Shown here: one piece after another, positions 52,612-60,996 of the stretch
Position numbering within the stretch: position 1 is the stretch's first letter
Layout of the letters: the number at the start of each line of letters is the position of its first letter
DNA from: Curtobacterium flaccumfaciens UCD-AKU
GTDB taxonomy: Bacteria; Actinomycetota; Actinomycetes; Actinomycetales; Microbacteriaceae
DNA: 64,000 nucleotides
Assembly: GCF_000349565.1 (NCBI RefSeq)
Contig: NZ_KB714607.1
Span: forward strand, 160,430-224,429
Direction: 5' to 3'
Position numbers and translations under genes: made by a program
Notes under the pieces: model-generated
Told to the model about the DNA's origin: nothing
The model's input: only the letters and a program-made list of their open reading frames with translations
Database searches by the model: none

Positions 52612-53250
52612 ATGGCAACCGCGAATGACCGCCTCGTCTGGATCGACTGCGAGATGACCGGCCTCGACCTCGAGGTCGACGAACTCGTCGAGGTGGCCGT
52701 GGTCATCACCGACTTCGACCTCGAGCCCGTGCACCCCGGGTTCGACATCGTCATCAAGCCGGACCAGTCGGCGCTCGACAACATGAACGAGTTCGTGACG
52801 AACATGCACGTCACCTCGGGCCTCATCGAGGAGATCCCGAACGGCGTGAGCCTGGCGGACGCCGAGTACCAGGTGCTCGAGTACATCCTCGAGCACGTCC
52901 CCGCCGAGGGCTCCGCGCCCCTGGCCGGCAACACGATCGGCACCGACCGGGCGTTCCTGTCGAAGTACATGCCGCGCGTCGACGGACACCTGCACTACCG
53001 CAGCGTCGACGTGTCCAGCATCAAGGAACTCTGCCGCCGCTGGTTCCCGCGCGTGTACTTCAACGCGCCGGAGAAGCACGGTGGGCACCGTGCCCTCGCG
53101 GACATCCTCGAGTCGATCCGCGAGCTCGAGTACTACCGCCGCGCCGGCTTCGTCGCCGAGCCCGGCCCGAGCACCGACGACGTGCGCGCCGTGCAGGCCG
53201 ACGTCGTGGCGAAGTGGGAGTCGCGGCTGGCGCAGCCCACGGCCGAGTAG
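52612..53250 (+). CDS. orn: Oligoribonuclease, DEDD 3'-5' exoribonuclease
   Basis: Degrades very short RNAs, including pGpG. The 212-residue product has the DEDD residues in WIDCEMTGLD, NTIGTDRAFL, HYRSVDVSSI and KHGGHRALADI (DEDDh type). The ATG follows an AGGATCGAGGAC stretch. The tRNA-His gene follows downstream, a common actinobacterial arrangement. Confidence 0.97.
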   Translation: MATANDRLVWIDCEMTGLDLEVDELVEVAVVITDFDLEPVHPGFDIVIKPDQSALDNMNEFVTNMHVTSGLIEEIPNGVSLADAEYQVLEYILEHVPAEGSAPLAGNTIGTDRAFLSKYMPRVDGHLHYRSVDVSSIKELCRRWFPRVYFNAPEKHGGHRALADILESIRELEYYRRAGFVAEPGPSTDDVRAVQADVVAKWESRLAQPTAE

Positions 53251-53325
53251 CGACACGGGTGGTCCGCACCCCGTCCCGCATGTACTACTATTGAGTGGTC
53301 GCGCCGGTCCGCCGGTTCGAACATG

Positions 53326-53398
53326 GTGGATATAGCTCAGTTGGTAGAGCGCCTGGTTGTGGTCTAGGAGGTCGCGGGTTCGAGACCCGTTATTCACC
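53326..53398 (+). tRNA. tRNA-His (anticodon GTG)
   Basis: GTGGATA pairs with TATTCAC (one G-T pair). The preceding G at 53325 is the expected extra G-1 opposite discriminator C (53398). The anticodon loop TTGTGGT gives anticodon GTG. CCA is not encoded. Confidence 0.95.
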
Positions 53399-53414
53399 CC
53401 AGTACTGAAGAACA

Positions 53415-53451
53415 GACGAAGGCCCCGGTCCGTTGGACCGGGGCCTTCGTC
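53415..53451 (+). terminator. Terminator hairpin after tRNA-His
   Basis: GACGAAGGCCCCGGTCC (53415-53431) pairs exactly with 53435-53451 around GTT. Confidence 0.85.
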
Positions 53452-53457
53452 GTTCCG

Positions 53458-53510
53458 CGAACATGTTCGGGTCTTGTGTAAAATATGTACTTCTGTATAT
53501 TGTAGATCAG
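53458..53510 (+). promoter_or_regulatory. AT-rich leaderless promoter of the OafA-like gene
   Basis: TTGTGT (53474-53479), a 16-bp spacer and TATATT (53496-53501) lie 8 nt before the GTG start, with no ribosome-binding site. The region is far more AT-rich than its surroundings. A perfect 12-bp palindrome CGAACATGTTCG (about 53458-53469) sits just upstream of the -35 and could be an operator. Confidence 0.65.
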
Positions 53511-55666
53511 TGCAGACCCGATCCTTTCGACCAGACATCCAGGGCCTCCGTGGGATCGCCGTCGCCGTGGTCGTCCTCGACCATGCGTTCCGTTGGCCGA
53601 GCGGTGGGTTCCTCGGCGTCGACGTCTTCTTCGTGATCTCCGGGTTCGTCATCACCGCAGGGCTGCTGCGTGAACACGGGCGGACCGGACGGATCCGCCT
53701 CCGGGCCTTCGCCGCCCGCCGCGTGCGCAGGCTCGCGCCGGCATCCCTCCTCGTGATCCTCGTGACCACGGCTGCGGCCTGGGTCCTCCTGCCGACGAGC
53801 AGGTTCGCTTCGGTCGCCGCCGATGCCGTCGCCTCCGTGCTCGCCGTGCAGAACTGGCGGTTGGCAGCAGCGGGCACCGACTACTTCGCGGCGACGGCAG
53901 CCGCCTCACCGTTCCAGCACTTCTGGTCCCTCGCGGTCGAGGAACAGTTCTACCTGGTGCTCCCGGTCCTCCTGCTGCTCCTGCTCGGGCGTCGCGCACG
54001 CCGAGACGATCGAACCGTCGGGCGCTCGGCACGTGCAACCGTCGTGATCGGCGGCCTCACGGTGTGCTCTCTCGCGTGGGCCTTCGTCGCTGCTGCGGTC
54101 GACCCTGCCTCCGCGTACTTCTCGACGGCGACGCGTGCATGGGAGCTCGGCGTGGGTGTCCTCGCCGCGATCGCTGTGCACCGTGCCCGGTCGGTCCGCC
54201 CGTGGGTCGCGGAGTGCATGGTCGTCATCGGACTCGGCGCGATCGCCGCGTCCGTCCTGCTCGGGCGGGAGAGCCTCGGCATGCCGGCACCGCTCGCACT
54301 CGTCCCGACGCTCGGTACCGCGCTCATCCTGGTCGCCGGAGCCGAAGCCGGAACCGGAGCCGGCGCCAGCTCCCGCTCCAGCTCTGGTCCCGCACCCACC
54401 CGCACGGCCTGGGCAGCGGCACCGCTGCGCTGGCGTCCCCTCGTCGGACTCGGGACGGTGAGCTACTCGCTCTACCTCTGGCACTGGCCGTTCATCGTCC
54501 TGCTGCCCCTCTTCACATCGCTCCCCGTCGGCATCGCGGTCGTCCTCGCACTGCTGACGTCGATCGCGAGCTACGCAACGGTGGAGACCGCCTTCCGGCA
54601 CCGCGGCCTCCGCGCCACGCTGCAGGAACACCGTCTGCGGCTGCAGGTCGGCGCGCTGGCCGCGCTGACCGTGCTCACCCTCGTCACCGTCTCGGGAACC
54701 GCCGAGCGGCTCCGGCCGCTCCCACCGGTTCCCGCTGCCGCGCCCGCCGCCGGGGACGACACCGACCTCGCCGCCGACGACTCGTTCCCGGCGCTGCAAG
54801 CCCGCGCCGACGCCATCGCAGCAGGGCTGGGCGCGCGATCGTGGCCGGACGACCTGACGCCGAGTGCCGAGGCGATCAGCGCCCCTGGCTACGCAGACTC
54901 CCTGACGAAGACCTCGAGTTGGGCGCCCACCCTCGGGTGCTCCGTGATCGGTGCCGATTGGCGCGCGGACTCGTGCACGTGGGGCGCCGCTCCGGGGACG
55001 TCCGTGATGCTCACTGGCGACTCCACCGGTGCGTTCTCGGCGCCGGGGTGGAGAGCGCTCGCAGAAGCCCCCGACGCCGATGTGCAGGTCCGGAACGGCG
55101 CACAGATCGGCTGCCCCTTCTCCACGACGGCGCTCACCTCGGACGTCGACACCTGCGCCGCCCACAACGCGGAGGTGCTCGCCGAGCTCGAACGGACGAC
55201 CCCGGACGTCCTGGTCGTGACGAACCGGTTCTGGGACAAGGAAGACCCGAGCCTCGAAGGGATCACGCGAGAGTCCTACGAATCCGGCGTCAAGGGGATC
55301 ATCGAGGCTGCCCGACCGCACGTCGGCCGCGTCGTCGTCGTACCCGCCACCCCGCCGGGGTACGCGCCGACCGGCTGTGTCGCCGGCACCCGGGGGCCAC
55401 AGGACTGCCGAGAAGGCGATGCGACAGCCCGCGCCCAGATGCGTTCCCTGACCACCCTGCTCGACGACGTCGACGAGACCACGGTGCTCGACACGACCCC
55501 CCTCTGGTGCTCGTTCGGTACCTGCCCGCTGCTCATCGGGAACGTCCTCACCCGCTTCGATCCGGTCCACGTCACACCGGAGGCTTCACAGGCATCGGCG
55601 CCGGCGCTGCTCGACCTGCTCCGGAAGGAGGACATCCTGCCGGGTGTGCGACCATCGACCCCGTGA
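53510..55666 (+). CDS. OafA-like acyltransferase with C-terminal SGNH domain
   Basis: Membrane O-acyltransferase that transfers acyl groups to cell-surface glycans. The 718-residue protein starts VQTRSFRPDIQGLRGIAVAV. About ten spans form the acyltransferase 3 domain (residues 1-430) with motifs DHAFRWPSGGFLGVDVFFVI, FQHFWSLAVEEQFYLV and SYSLYLWHWP. A C-terminal SGNH hydrolase-like domain follows, with the nucleophile in MLTGDST and a late DPVH catalytic pair. Its stop overlaps the next ATG. A link to the nonulosonate cluster is possible but unproven. Confidence 0.93.
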   Translation: MQTRSFRPDIQGLRGIAVAVVVLDHAFRWPSGGFLGVDVFFVISGFVITAGLLREHGRTGRIRLRAFAARRVRRLAPASLLVILVTTAAAWVLLPTSRFASVAADAVASVLAVQNWRLAAAGTDYFAATAAASPFQHFWSLAVEEQFYLVLPVLLLLLLGRRARRDDRTVGRSARATVVIGGLTVCSLAWAFVAAAVDPASAYFSTATRAWELGVGVLAAIAVHRARSVRPWVAECMVVIGLGAIAASVLLGRESLGMPAPLALVPTLGTALILVAGAEAGTGAGASSRSSSGPAPTRTAWAAAPLRWRPLVGLGTVSYSLYLWHWPFIVLLPLFTSLPVGIAVVLALLTSIASYATVETAFRHRGLRATLQEHRLRLQVGALAALTVLTLVTVSGTAERLRPLPPVPAAAPAAGDDTDLAADDSFPALQARADAIAAGLGARSWPDDLTPSAEAISAPGYADSLTKTSSWAPTLGCSVIGADWRADSCTWGAAPGTSVMLTGDSTGAFSAPGWRALAEAPDADVQVRNGAQIGCPFSTTALTSDVDTCAAHNAEVLAELERTTPDVLVVTNRFWDKEDPSLEGITRESYESGVKGIIEAARPHVGRVVVVPATPPGYAPTGCVAGTRGPQDCREGDATARAQMRSLTTLLDDVDETTVLDTTPLWCSFGTCPLLIGNVLTRFDPVHVTPEASQASAPALLDLLRKEDILPGVRPSTP

Positions 55667-56010
55667 TGGAGATGTCCGCCGAGGCCTTCGAGCAACTCGT
55701 GACCGACGAACTCGACCTGCTCCCCGACGAGATGGTCGACGGGCTCGACAACGTGGTGTTCGTCGTCGAGGACGAACCGGAGAACGGCGAAGAGCTCTTC
55801 GGTGTCTACGACGGCATCGCAGCCACCGAGCGCGGGCAGTACGGCTTCGGCGAGCTGCCCGACCGCATCGTGGTGTTCCGGAAGCAGCACCTGGCCGAGT
55901 GCGACACCGTCGAGGAGCTCAAGGACGAGGTGCACACCACCCTCGTGCACGAGATCGGGCACTTCTACGGCATCGACGACGAGCGGCTGCACGAGCTCGG
56001 CTGGGCGTAG
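55666..56010 (+). CDS. Small zincin-type metallopeptidase (DUF1025-like)
   Basis: The 114-residue protein has an extended zinc motif HEIGHFYGIDD (H95, E96, H99, then D104), as in small metzincin-related families such as PF06262. It starts MEMSAEAFEQ; a second Met two codons later is an alternative. The start overlaps the OafA stop (TGATG). No signal peptide, so it should be cytoplasmic. Substrate unknown. Confidence 0.88.
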   Translation: MEMSAEAFEQLVTDELDLLPDEMVDGLDNVVFVVEDEPENGEELFGVYDGIAATERGQYGFGELPDRIVVFRKQHLAECDTVEELKDEVHTTLVHEIGHFYGIDDERLHELGWA

Positions 56011-56062
56011 CGGCCAGCGACGCGCCCGCGCACCGCACCCGCACCGCACCCGCACCCGCGCC

Positions 56063-57328
56063 TCAGAACCGCGTCGGCCCCACCTCGTGGTACTTCTCCC
56101 ACGCCCCCACCGGCCCCCGCCCGTGCAGCGCGTACTCCCCCACGAGCCGCTCCTTGTAGACAGCTGGGTTGTGCGACGCCACCACCCGCGCGTTCCGCCA
56201 GTGCCGGTCGAGCGCACGCGTCCGGTCGGTCGCTGACGCCCCGCCGACCTCGAACAGCTCGGACGCCGACCGCAGCACCCGCGGCCCGATCTCGACCTGC
56301 GCCTGGTACACGGCGTTCTCGGCCGCGTCGAGCAGCACGCGGTCGACACCGGCCCCGGGTTCGTTCGTCGCGACGACCCCGTCGAGCAGCCCGGCGGCGG
56401 CGGCGACGAGCGACCGGGCGGTGAACGCGCCGGCCGACAGTCGCCCGAGCACCGCGAGCACCTGCGGGTCCTGGCCCGGCACGGCCGCGTTGGCGTGGAT
56501 GTACGTGCGGGTCCGTGGTCGCACGAAGGCCACGGCGTCGTCGGACACCGCCTGCCCGATCCCGGCGAGGACCGCCAGCAGGTACAGCTGGTAGAAGGCC
56601 TGGATGTGCGACAGCGGAGCGTCCCGGTACGCCGACACCACCGACGGGTCGACCGACACCCCGTCGAACACGGTCGTGCCGGACGCTGTCAGCCGCTGCC
56701 CGAACCCGTCCCAGTCGTCGATGCTCTTCACGCCCGGCGCGGAGGCGTCGACGGCGAACGTCACGCGCTCCCCGTCGCGGTCCGCCGCCAGGTATATCCA
56801 GTCCGCGTAGAGCGTGCCGGTCGAGTAGAACTTCCGCCCTTCGAGGCGGAGGAGATCACCAGCCGGCGTCACCGTGGTCGAGATGTCGGCCAGCGTCGTC
56901 CCGGTCCGCTCCGAGGTCGCGTTCCCGATGATCGCGCCGCCGACGATGCGCTGGAGCCACTCGTCGCGCGACGCGGAGTGCGGCCGCAACAGCACCAGTT
57001 CGGTGTACCCGAAGTGTCCCCGCCACAGGTGCGCGATGTTCGAGTCCGCCGCCGCCAGGTCCGCCACCAGGTGCGCGAGTTCCACCAGCGTCACGCCGAA
57101 GCCACCGCGGTCCTCCGGCACGCGCAACCGCCCGAACCCCGCGTCGGCGAGCGCCCGGACCTCGGCGTGCGGCAGCGGCCGGTCGCCCGGCTTCCCGGAC
57201 GCCAGCTCACGCTCGACCGCGCCGTCGCGGATCATCGCGAACACGGGAGCGAAGCGGTCGCGCAGGGTCGACAGACGGTCGGCCGGGAGGCCCGGCGTGC
57301 GCCCGTCGGTCGTCGTCGCGTCCGTCAT
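56063..57328 (-). CDS. DszC/SfnB-like flavin monooxygenase of the acyl-CoA dehydrogenase fold
   Basis: The 421-residue product has the acyl-CoA dehydrogenase fold, with LRVPEDRGGFGVTLVELAHL, ATSERTGTTLADI and EVGGASATDRTRALDRHWRN. The last, with GGAS and a D-R-H-W-R-N end, marks the DszC/SfnB group that oxidises organosulfur compounds with FMNH2 and O2. It overlaps the upstream LLM monooxygenase stop by 4 bp. Substrate inferred from neighbours. Confidence 0.88.
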   Translation of the reverse strand: MTDATTTDGRTPGLPADRLSTLRDRFAPVFAMIRDGAVERELASGKPGDRPLPHAEVRALADAGFGRLRVPEDRGGFGVTLVELAHLVADLAAADSNIAHLWRGHFGYTELVLLRPHSASRDEWLQRIVGGAIIGNATSERTGTTLADISTTVTPAGDLLRLEGRKFYSTGTLYADWIYLAADRDGERVTFAVDASAPGVKSIDDWDGFGQRLTASGTTVFDGVSVDPSVVSAYRDAPLSHIQAFYQLYLLAVLAGIGQAVSDDAVAFVRPRTRTYIHANAAVPGQDPQVLAVLGRLSAGAFTARSLVAAAAGLLDGVVATNEPGAGVDRVLLDAAENAVYQAQVEIGPRVLRSASELFEVGGASATDRTRALDRHWRNARVVASHNPAVYKERLVGEYALHGRGPVGAWEKYHEVGPTRF

Positions 57329-58746
57329 GCGGGCACCTCCACCGCACGGGCTGCGTCCGCGACGCCGCTCGCGCCACCGGAGAACGCCCCGCGCCACTGC
57401 CGGGCCGGGTGCGAGTCCGGTAGCTGCGCGTGGCCGAAGAGCTTCTCGCGCAGGGTGCCCTCGCGGTACTCGGACTGCATCAACCCGCGCTCCTGCAGGG
57501 TCGGTGCGATGTGGTCGACGAACTCCTCGTAGGAGCCGGGCAGCGTCCAGTTGATGACGTTCACGCCGTCGACGCCCACCCGCTGCCAGTCGGCGAGCTC
57601 GTCGGCGATCTGCTCCGGCGTACCGACGACCCGGGCGCGGAGCTTGGCGGACAGGCGGGCCAGGTCGGCGATGGTCGGCTCGCGGCCCCCGGCGGCCTCG
57701 CGGAGCCACTGCAGGTGCGACTGCCCGGCGTGGGTGCGGACCTCGGACAGCGGGGTGTCGGGGTCGAGGGGCTCGCCGGTGTCCGCGTCGAAGCCGAGGT
57801 TCGAGTGCACCAGGAACCCGTCGGCGGCCAGGTACTCGTCGATCTCCGCTTCCTTGGCCTTCGCCTCGGCCTCGGTCGAGCCGGTGACGAAGGTCAGACC
57901 GAGGAAGAACGCGATGTCGTCGCGCCGCCGGCCGGCGGCCGCGGCCAGGTCGCGGGTCTCCCGGATGAGCTGTTCGGTGGCGTCACGGTTCGAGGTCAGG
58001 ATGAACTGGGCCTCGGCGTTCCGGGCCGCGAAGGCTCGGCCGGCGGGCGAGGACCCCGCCTGGAACAGCACCGGCGTCCGCTGCGGTGACGGTGCCGACA
58101 GGTGCGGACCCTGCACGTCGTAGCGGGCGCCGTGGTGGTCGATGCGGTGCACCCTGTCGGGGTCGGCGTAGCCGCGGACGGGGTCCTTCAGGACGGCGCC
58201 GTCGTCCCAGGATCCCTCCCAGAGCTTCGCGCAGACCTCGAGGTACTCCTCGGCCCAGACGTAGCGCTCGTCGTGCTCCTCGAGCCGGTCGGCGCCGAAG
58301 TTCCGGGCGGCGCTGTCGAGGGCGCTCGTGACGACGTTCCAGCCGATGCGACCCCGGGTGATGTGGTCGAGCGTGGAGACCTTGCGGGCGAAGTCGAACG
58401 GATGCGCCTGGATGACGCTCGAGGTGAACGCCAACCCGAGGTGCTCGGTCGACACGGCGAGCGCGGAGAGCAGCACCGAGGGGTCGTTCGAGGGGATCTG
58501 CAGCCCCTCGCGCAGGTTGGTCGAGTAGTCGCCGCGACCGGGGCCGTAGGTGCCGACGACGTCGGCGAAGAACACCGCGTCGAACTTGCCGCGCTCGAGG
58601 GTCCTCGCCAGGTCGGTCCACAGCGTCACGTCGTCGAAGTCGGCCTGCCGAGCGTCGGGGTGCCGCCACAGGCCGTGCTGGATGTGCGACGTCGTGTTCA
58701 TGACGAAGGCCGCGAAGCGCAGCGGGCGGTTCGGTGCATCGCTCAT
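57325..58746 (-). CDS. FMN-dependent monooxygenase, NtaA/SnaA/DszA family
   Basis: Bacterial luciferase-like enzyme using FMNH2. The 473-residue product has FAAFVMNTTSHIQHGLWRHP, SVIQAHPFDFARKVSTLDHI, GRIGWNVVTS and PVLFQAGSSPAGRAFAARNA, the hallmarks of this subgroup, which includes nitrilotriacetate and dibenzothiophene-sulfone monooxygenases. First gene of a two-gene operon, divergent from an MHS transporter. No flavin reductase gene lies in the cluster. Confidence 0.92.
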   Translation of the reverse strand: MSDAPNRPLRFAAFVMNTTSHIQHGLWRHPDARQADFDDVTLWTDLARTLERGKFDAVFFADVVGTYGPGRGDYSTNLREGLQIPSNDPSVLLSALAVSTEHLGLAFTSSVIQAHPFDFARKVSTLDHITRGRIGWNVVTSALDSAARNFGADRLEEHDERYVWAEEYLEVCAKLWEGSWDDGAVLKDPVRGYADPDRVHRIDHHGARYDVQGPHLSAPSPQRTPVLFQAGSSPAGRAFAARNAEAQFILTSNRDATEQLIRETRDLAAAAGRRRDDIAFFLGLTFVTGSTEAEAKAKEAEIDEYLAADGFLVHSNLGFDADTGEPLDPDTPLSEVRTHAGQSHLQWLREAAGGREPTIADLARLSAKLRARVVGTPEQIADELADWQRVGVDGVNVINWTLPGSYEEFVDHIAPTLQERGLMQSEYREGTLREKLFGHAQLPDSHPARQWRGAFSGGASGVADAARAVEVPA

Positions 58747-58848
58747 GCGACCCATCGTGGTCGGCGGGCACCGCCCGCCGACAGCGACGTGACCTCACGT
58801 TACGCGTGGTGTTCCCCGGCGCAGTGGACGCGACCATGCTCCTGAGGC

Positions 58849-60243
58849 ATGCCGAGCCAGACCACCGTCACCGCGCCTCCCGGCCGTCCCGCCGCACCGT
58901 CGACCAGCGCGACCCGTCGTCGGGTCGCGCTCGCGTCGTTCATCGGGACGACCGTCGAGTACTACGACTTCTACCTCTACGCGACGGCCTCGGCGCTGGT
59001 GTTCGCACCGACGTTCTTCCCGTCCGTCACGCCCGCGGTCGGGGTGATCGCATCGTTCGCGACCTACGGCGTCGGGTTCGTGGCGCGGCCGCTCGGCGGG
59101 GTGGTCGCCGGGCACCTGGGCGACCGGATCGGGCGGAAGAAGCTGCTCGTCGCATCGCTGGTGCTGATGGGCATCGCGTCCACGCTGATCGGGGTGATCC
59201 CGTCCGCCGCGACCATCGGGGTCGGCGCCGTCGTGGCGCTCGTGTTCCTGCGGCTGCTGCAGGGTGTCGCTGCCGGAGCCGAGTGGGGCGGCTCGGCGCT
59301 GCTGTCCGTCGAGCACGCGCCCGAACGGCACCGCGGGCTGTTCGGGGCGTTCACGCAGATGGGGTCGGCCGGTGGGATGCTCCTGGCGACCGGGGTCTTC
59401 ACGCTCGTGCGGTCGCTGCTCGGCACCGAGGCGTTCCTGGCCTGGGGCTGGCGGCTGCCGTTCCTGTTCTCCGCCGTGATCGTCGCGGTCGGGCTCGTCA
59501 TCCGGCTCGGCGTGCAGGACGCCCCGGTGTTCCAGGAGCTGCGTGCCTCGGGTGGGGTCGAACGGTTCCCGGTGTGGCAGGCGATCCGGCAGCACCCGCG
59601 GTCGATCCTGGTGACGGCGGGCCTGCGACTCGTGCAACCGGCGCTGTACTCGATCCTGACGACGTACGCACTGACCTACCTCGGCAACGTGCGGGGGCCG
59701 TCGGGCTCGGACGCGGGGCTGCAGGCCGTGCTCGTGATCTCGGCGGTGTCGCTCGTGTCGACGCCGTTCTGGGGGTGGCTGTCCGACCGGGTCGGGCGGC
59801 GGGTGCTCACGATCTGGTCGGCTGTGGGCATCGCGGTGCTCATCTGGCCGTTCTTCGCGTTCCTCGACGCCGGGCCCCTCGTGCTGCTGCCGCTCGTGGC
59901 GCTGATCGGGATGTGCGTGTTCCACGACAGCATCTACGGCCCGCAGGCGGCGTGGTTCGCGGAGCAGTTCCCGACCGGGCGGCGGTACTCGGGGATGTCG
60001 CTCGGCTACCAGATCGGGTCGATCTTCTCGGTGGGGCTGACGCCGCTGCTGGCCGCGGTGTTCGTGCAGTTGGGCGGTGGCTCGCCGTGGATCCTGTGCG
60101 GGTACCTCGGGGTGTACGCGGTGCTGACGATCGTCGCGGCGGTGTTCGCGGTGGATCCGCGGGCGGCGGCGCGGCGGGCGGGCGGCGCGGGCGCGGACGC
60201 GGGCGCGGGCGGGGGCGCGGGCGCGGGCCGAGTCTCGGCTTGA
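58849..60243 (+). CDS. MFS transporter of the metabolite:H+ symporter (MHS) family
   Basis: The 464-residue protein has 12 spans and the MHS features ASFIGTTVEYYDFYLYATAS at the N-terminus, GHLGDRIGRKK (motif A) and RLLQGVAAGAEWGGSALLSV. It starts MPSQTTVTAPPGRP. The C-terminal tail is rich in Gly and Ala (AGGAGADAGAGGGAGAG). It is divergent from the monooxygenase pair and likely imports their organic substrate. Confidence 0.91.
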   Translation: MPSQTTVTAPPGRPAAPSTSATRRRVALASFIGTTVEYYDFYLYATASALVFAPTFFPSVTPAVGVIASFATYGVGFVARPLGGVVAGHLGDRIGRKKLLVASLVLMGIASTLIGVIPSAATIGVGAVVALVFLRLLQGVAAGAEWGGSALLSVEHAPERHRGLFGAFTQMGSAGGMLLATGVFTLVRSLLGTEAFLAWGWRLPFLFSAVIVAVGLVIRLGVQDAPVFQELRASGGVERFPVWQAIRQHPRSILVTAGLRLVQPALYSILTTYALTYLGNVRGPSGSDAGLQAVLVISAVSLVSTPFWGWLSDRVGRRVLTIWSAVGIAVLIWPFFAFLDAGPLVLLPLVALIGMCVFHDSIYGPQAAWFAEQFPTGRRYSGMSLGYQIGSIFSVGLTPLLAAVFVQLGGGSPWILCGYLGVYAVLTIVAAVFAVDPRAAARRAGGAGADAGAGGGAGAGRVSA

Positions 60244-60281
60244 CGGACAGTTCTCGCCTTCCGTAGCCCGAGAACTGTCCG
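60244..60281. terminator. Hairpin between convergent MHS and kinase genes
   Basis: CGGACAGTTCTCG (60244-60256) pairs exactly with 60269-60281 around a 12-nt loop CCTTCCGTAGCC. Its arm resembles the stem-loop pair at 2266 and 12390 (GAC.GTTC), so it may be a relative. Confidence 0.75.
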
Positions 60282-60312
60282 AGGACGCGTGACTCGCGGC
60301 CGCCGCAGGGCG

Positions 60313-60996
60313 CTACGTCCGCAGGACCACGTCGGCCAGGGCGGCCGGGTCCTCGGCGGCGATGAAGGCCTGCTCCTGCGCGGCCCAGCGGTCCCACTCG
60401 CGTGCGAAGACCTCGCCGTCGCGTCCGATCGCCCGGTCCCAGCGCACGGCGTCGTCGGCCTCGAGCCACACACGCAGCGACGCCAGCGGTGCCGACGCCC
60501 GCGACAACGCCCCGCAGCCCTCCACCACGATCGGCAGGTCGGGGTCCACCGACGTCCACTCCGCGGGTCCGTCGGCGTCCCAGTCCCACCGTCGGTAGCC
60601 GCTCGGCGCTCCGAGCACGTCGGTCACCAGGGCGTCCGAAGCCGCTCGCAGGCCGTCCCAGCCCGGGTAGAGGTCGTCCAGGTGCACGAGCTGCGCTCCG
60701 AGCTGTTCCGCGACCTGCGCGCCGAGGGTCGTCTTGCCCGTGCCGGACCGGCCGTCGATGAGCACGACGGCACGGTGGCCCGTGGCGGCGGCGACACCGG
60801 CGGCAGCAGCAGCGAGGCCCGGGGCGAGGTCCCCCGCGGTCGCGCCGGTCGCGCCGGTCGTGCCGGCCCCGCCCGTCGTGCCGGTCGTGCCGGTCGTGCC
60901 GGCCCCGCCCGTCGTGCCGGCCCCGCCCGTCGTGCCGGCCCCGCCCGTCGTGCCGGCTCTGCCCGTCGTGCCCGTGGCACGTTCCGCGTCAGGCAC
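60313..60996 (-). CDS. P-loop kinase, uridine-kinase-like, with Gly/Thr repeat head
   Basis: The 227-residue protein has a P-loop GRSGTGKTT (82-90) followed by LVHLDDLYPGWDG and VVEGCGAL, the layout of small nucleoside or uridine kinases. The first 55 residues are a Gly/Thr/Ala repeat (AGTTGG units) encoded by a 9/18-bp tandem repeat. The GTG at 60996 overlaps the ECF transporter stop. Downstream of a thiamine-precursor importer it could phosphorylate an imported pyrimidine, but this is speculation. Confidence 0.83.
   Translation of the reverse strand: MPDAERATGTTGRAGTTGGAGTTGGAGTTGGAGTTGTTGTTGGAGTTGATGATAGDLAPGLAAAAAGVAAATGHRAVVLIDGRSGTGKTTLGAQVAEQLGAQLVHLDDLYPGWDGLRAASDALVTDVLGAPSGYRRWDWDADGPAEWTSVDPDLPIVVEGCGALSRASAPLASLRVWLEADDAVRWDRAIGRDGEVFAREWDRWAAQEQAFIAAEDPAALADVVLRT
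60842..60976. repeat. 9/18-bp tandem repeat coding for the kinase head
   Basis: About 15 units of 9 bp, mostly GTGCCGGCC followed by CCGCCCGTC, alternate across 135 bp. The length is a multiple of three, so copy changes would keep the kinase in frame. Confidence 0.85.

Noticed and set aside
53458-53469. CGAACATGTTCG as a second SOS box
   Set aside because: The half-sites are separated by only 2 bp; LexA boxes of both the Bacillus and actinobacterial types need 4.
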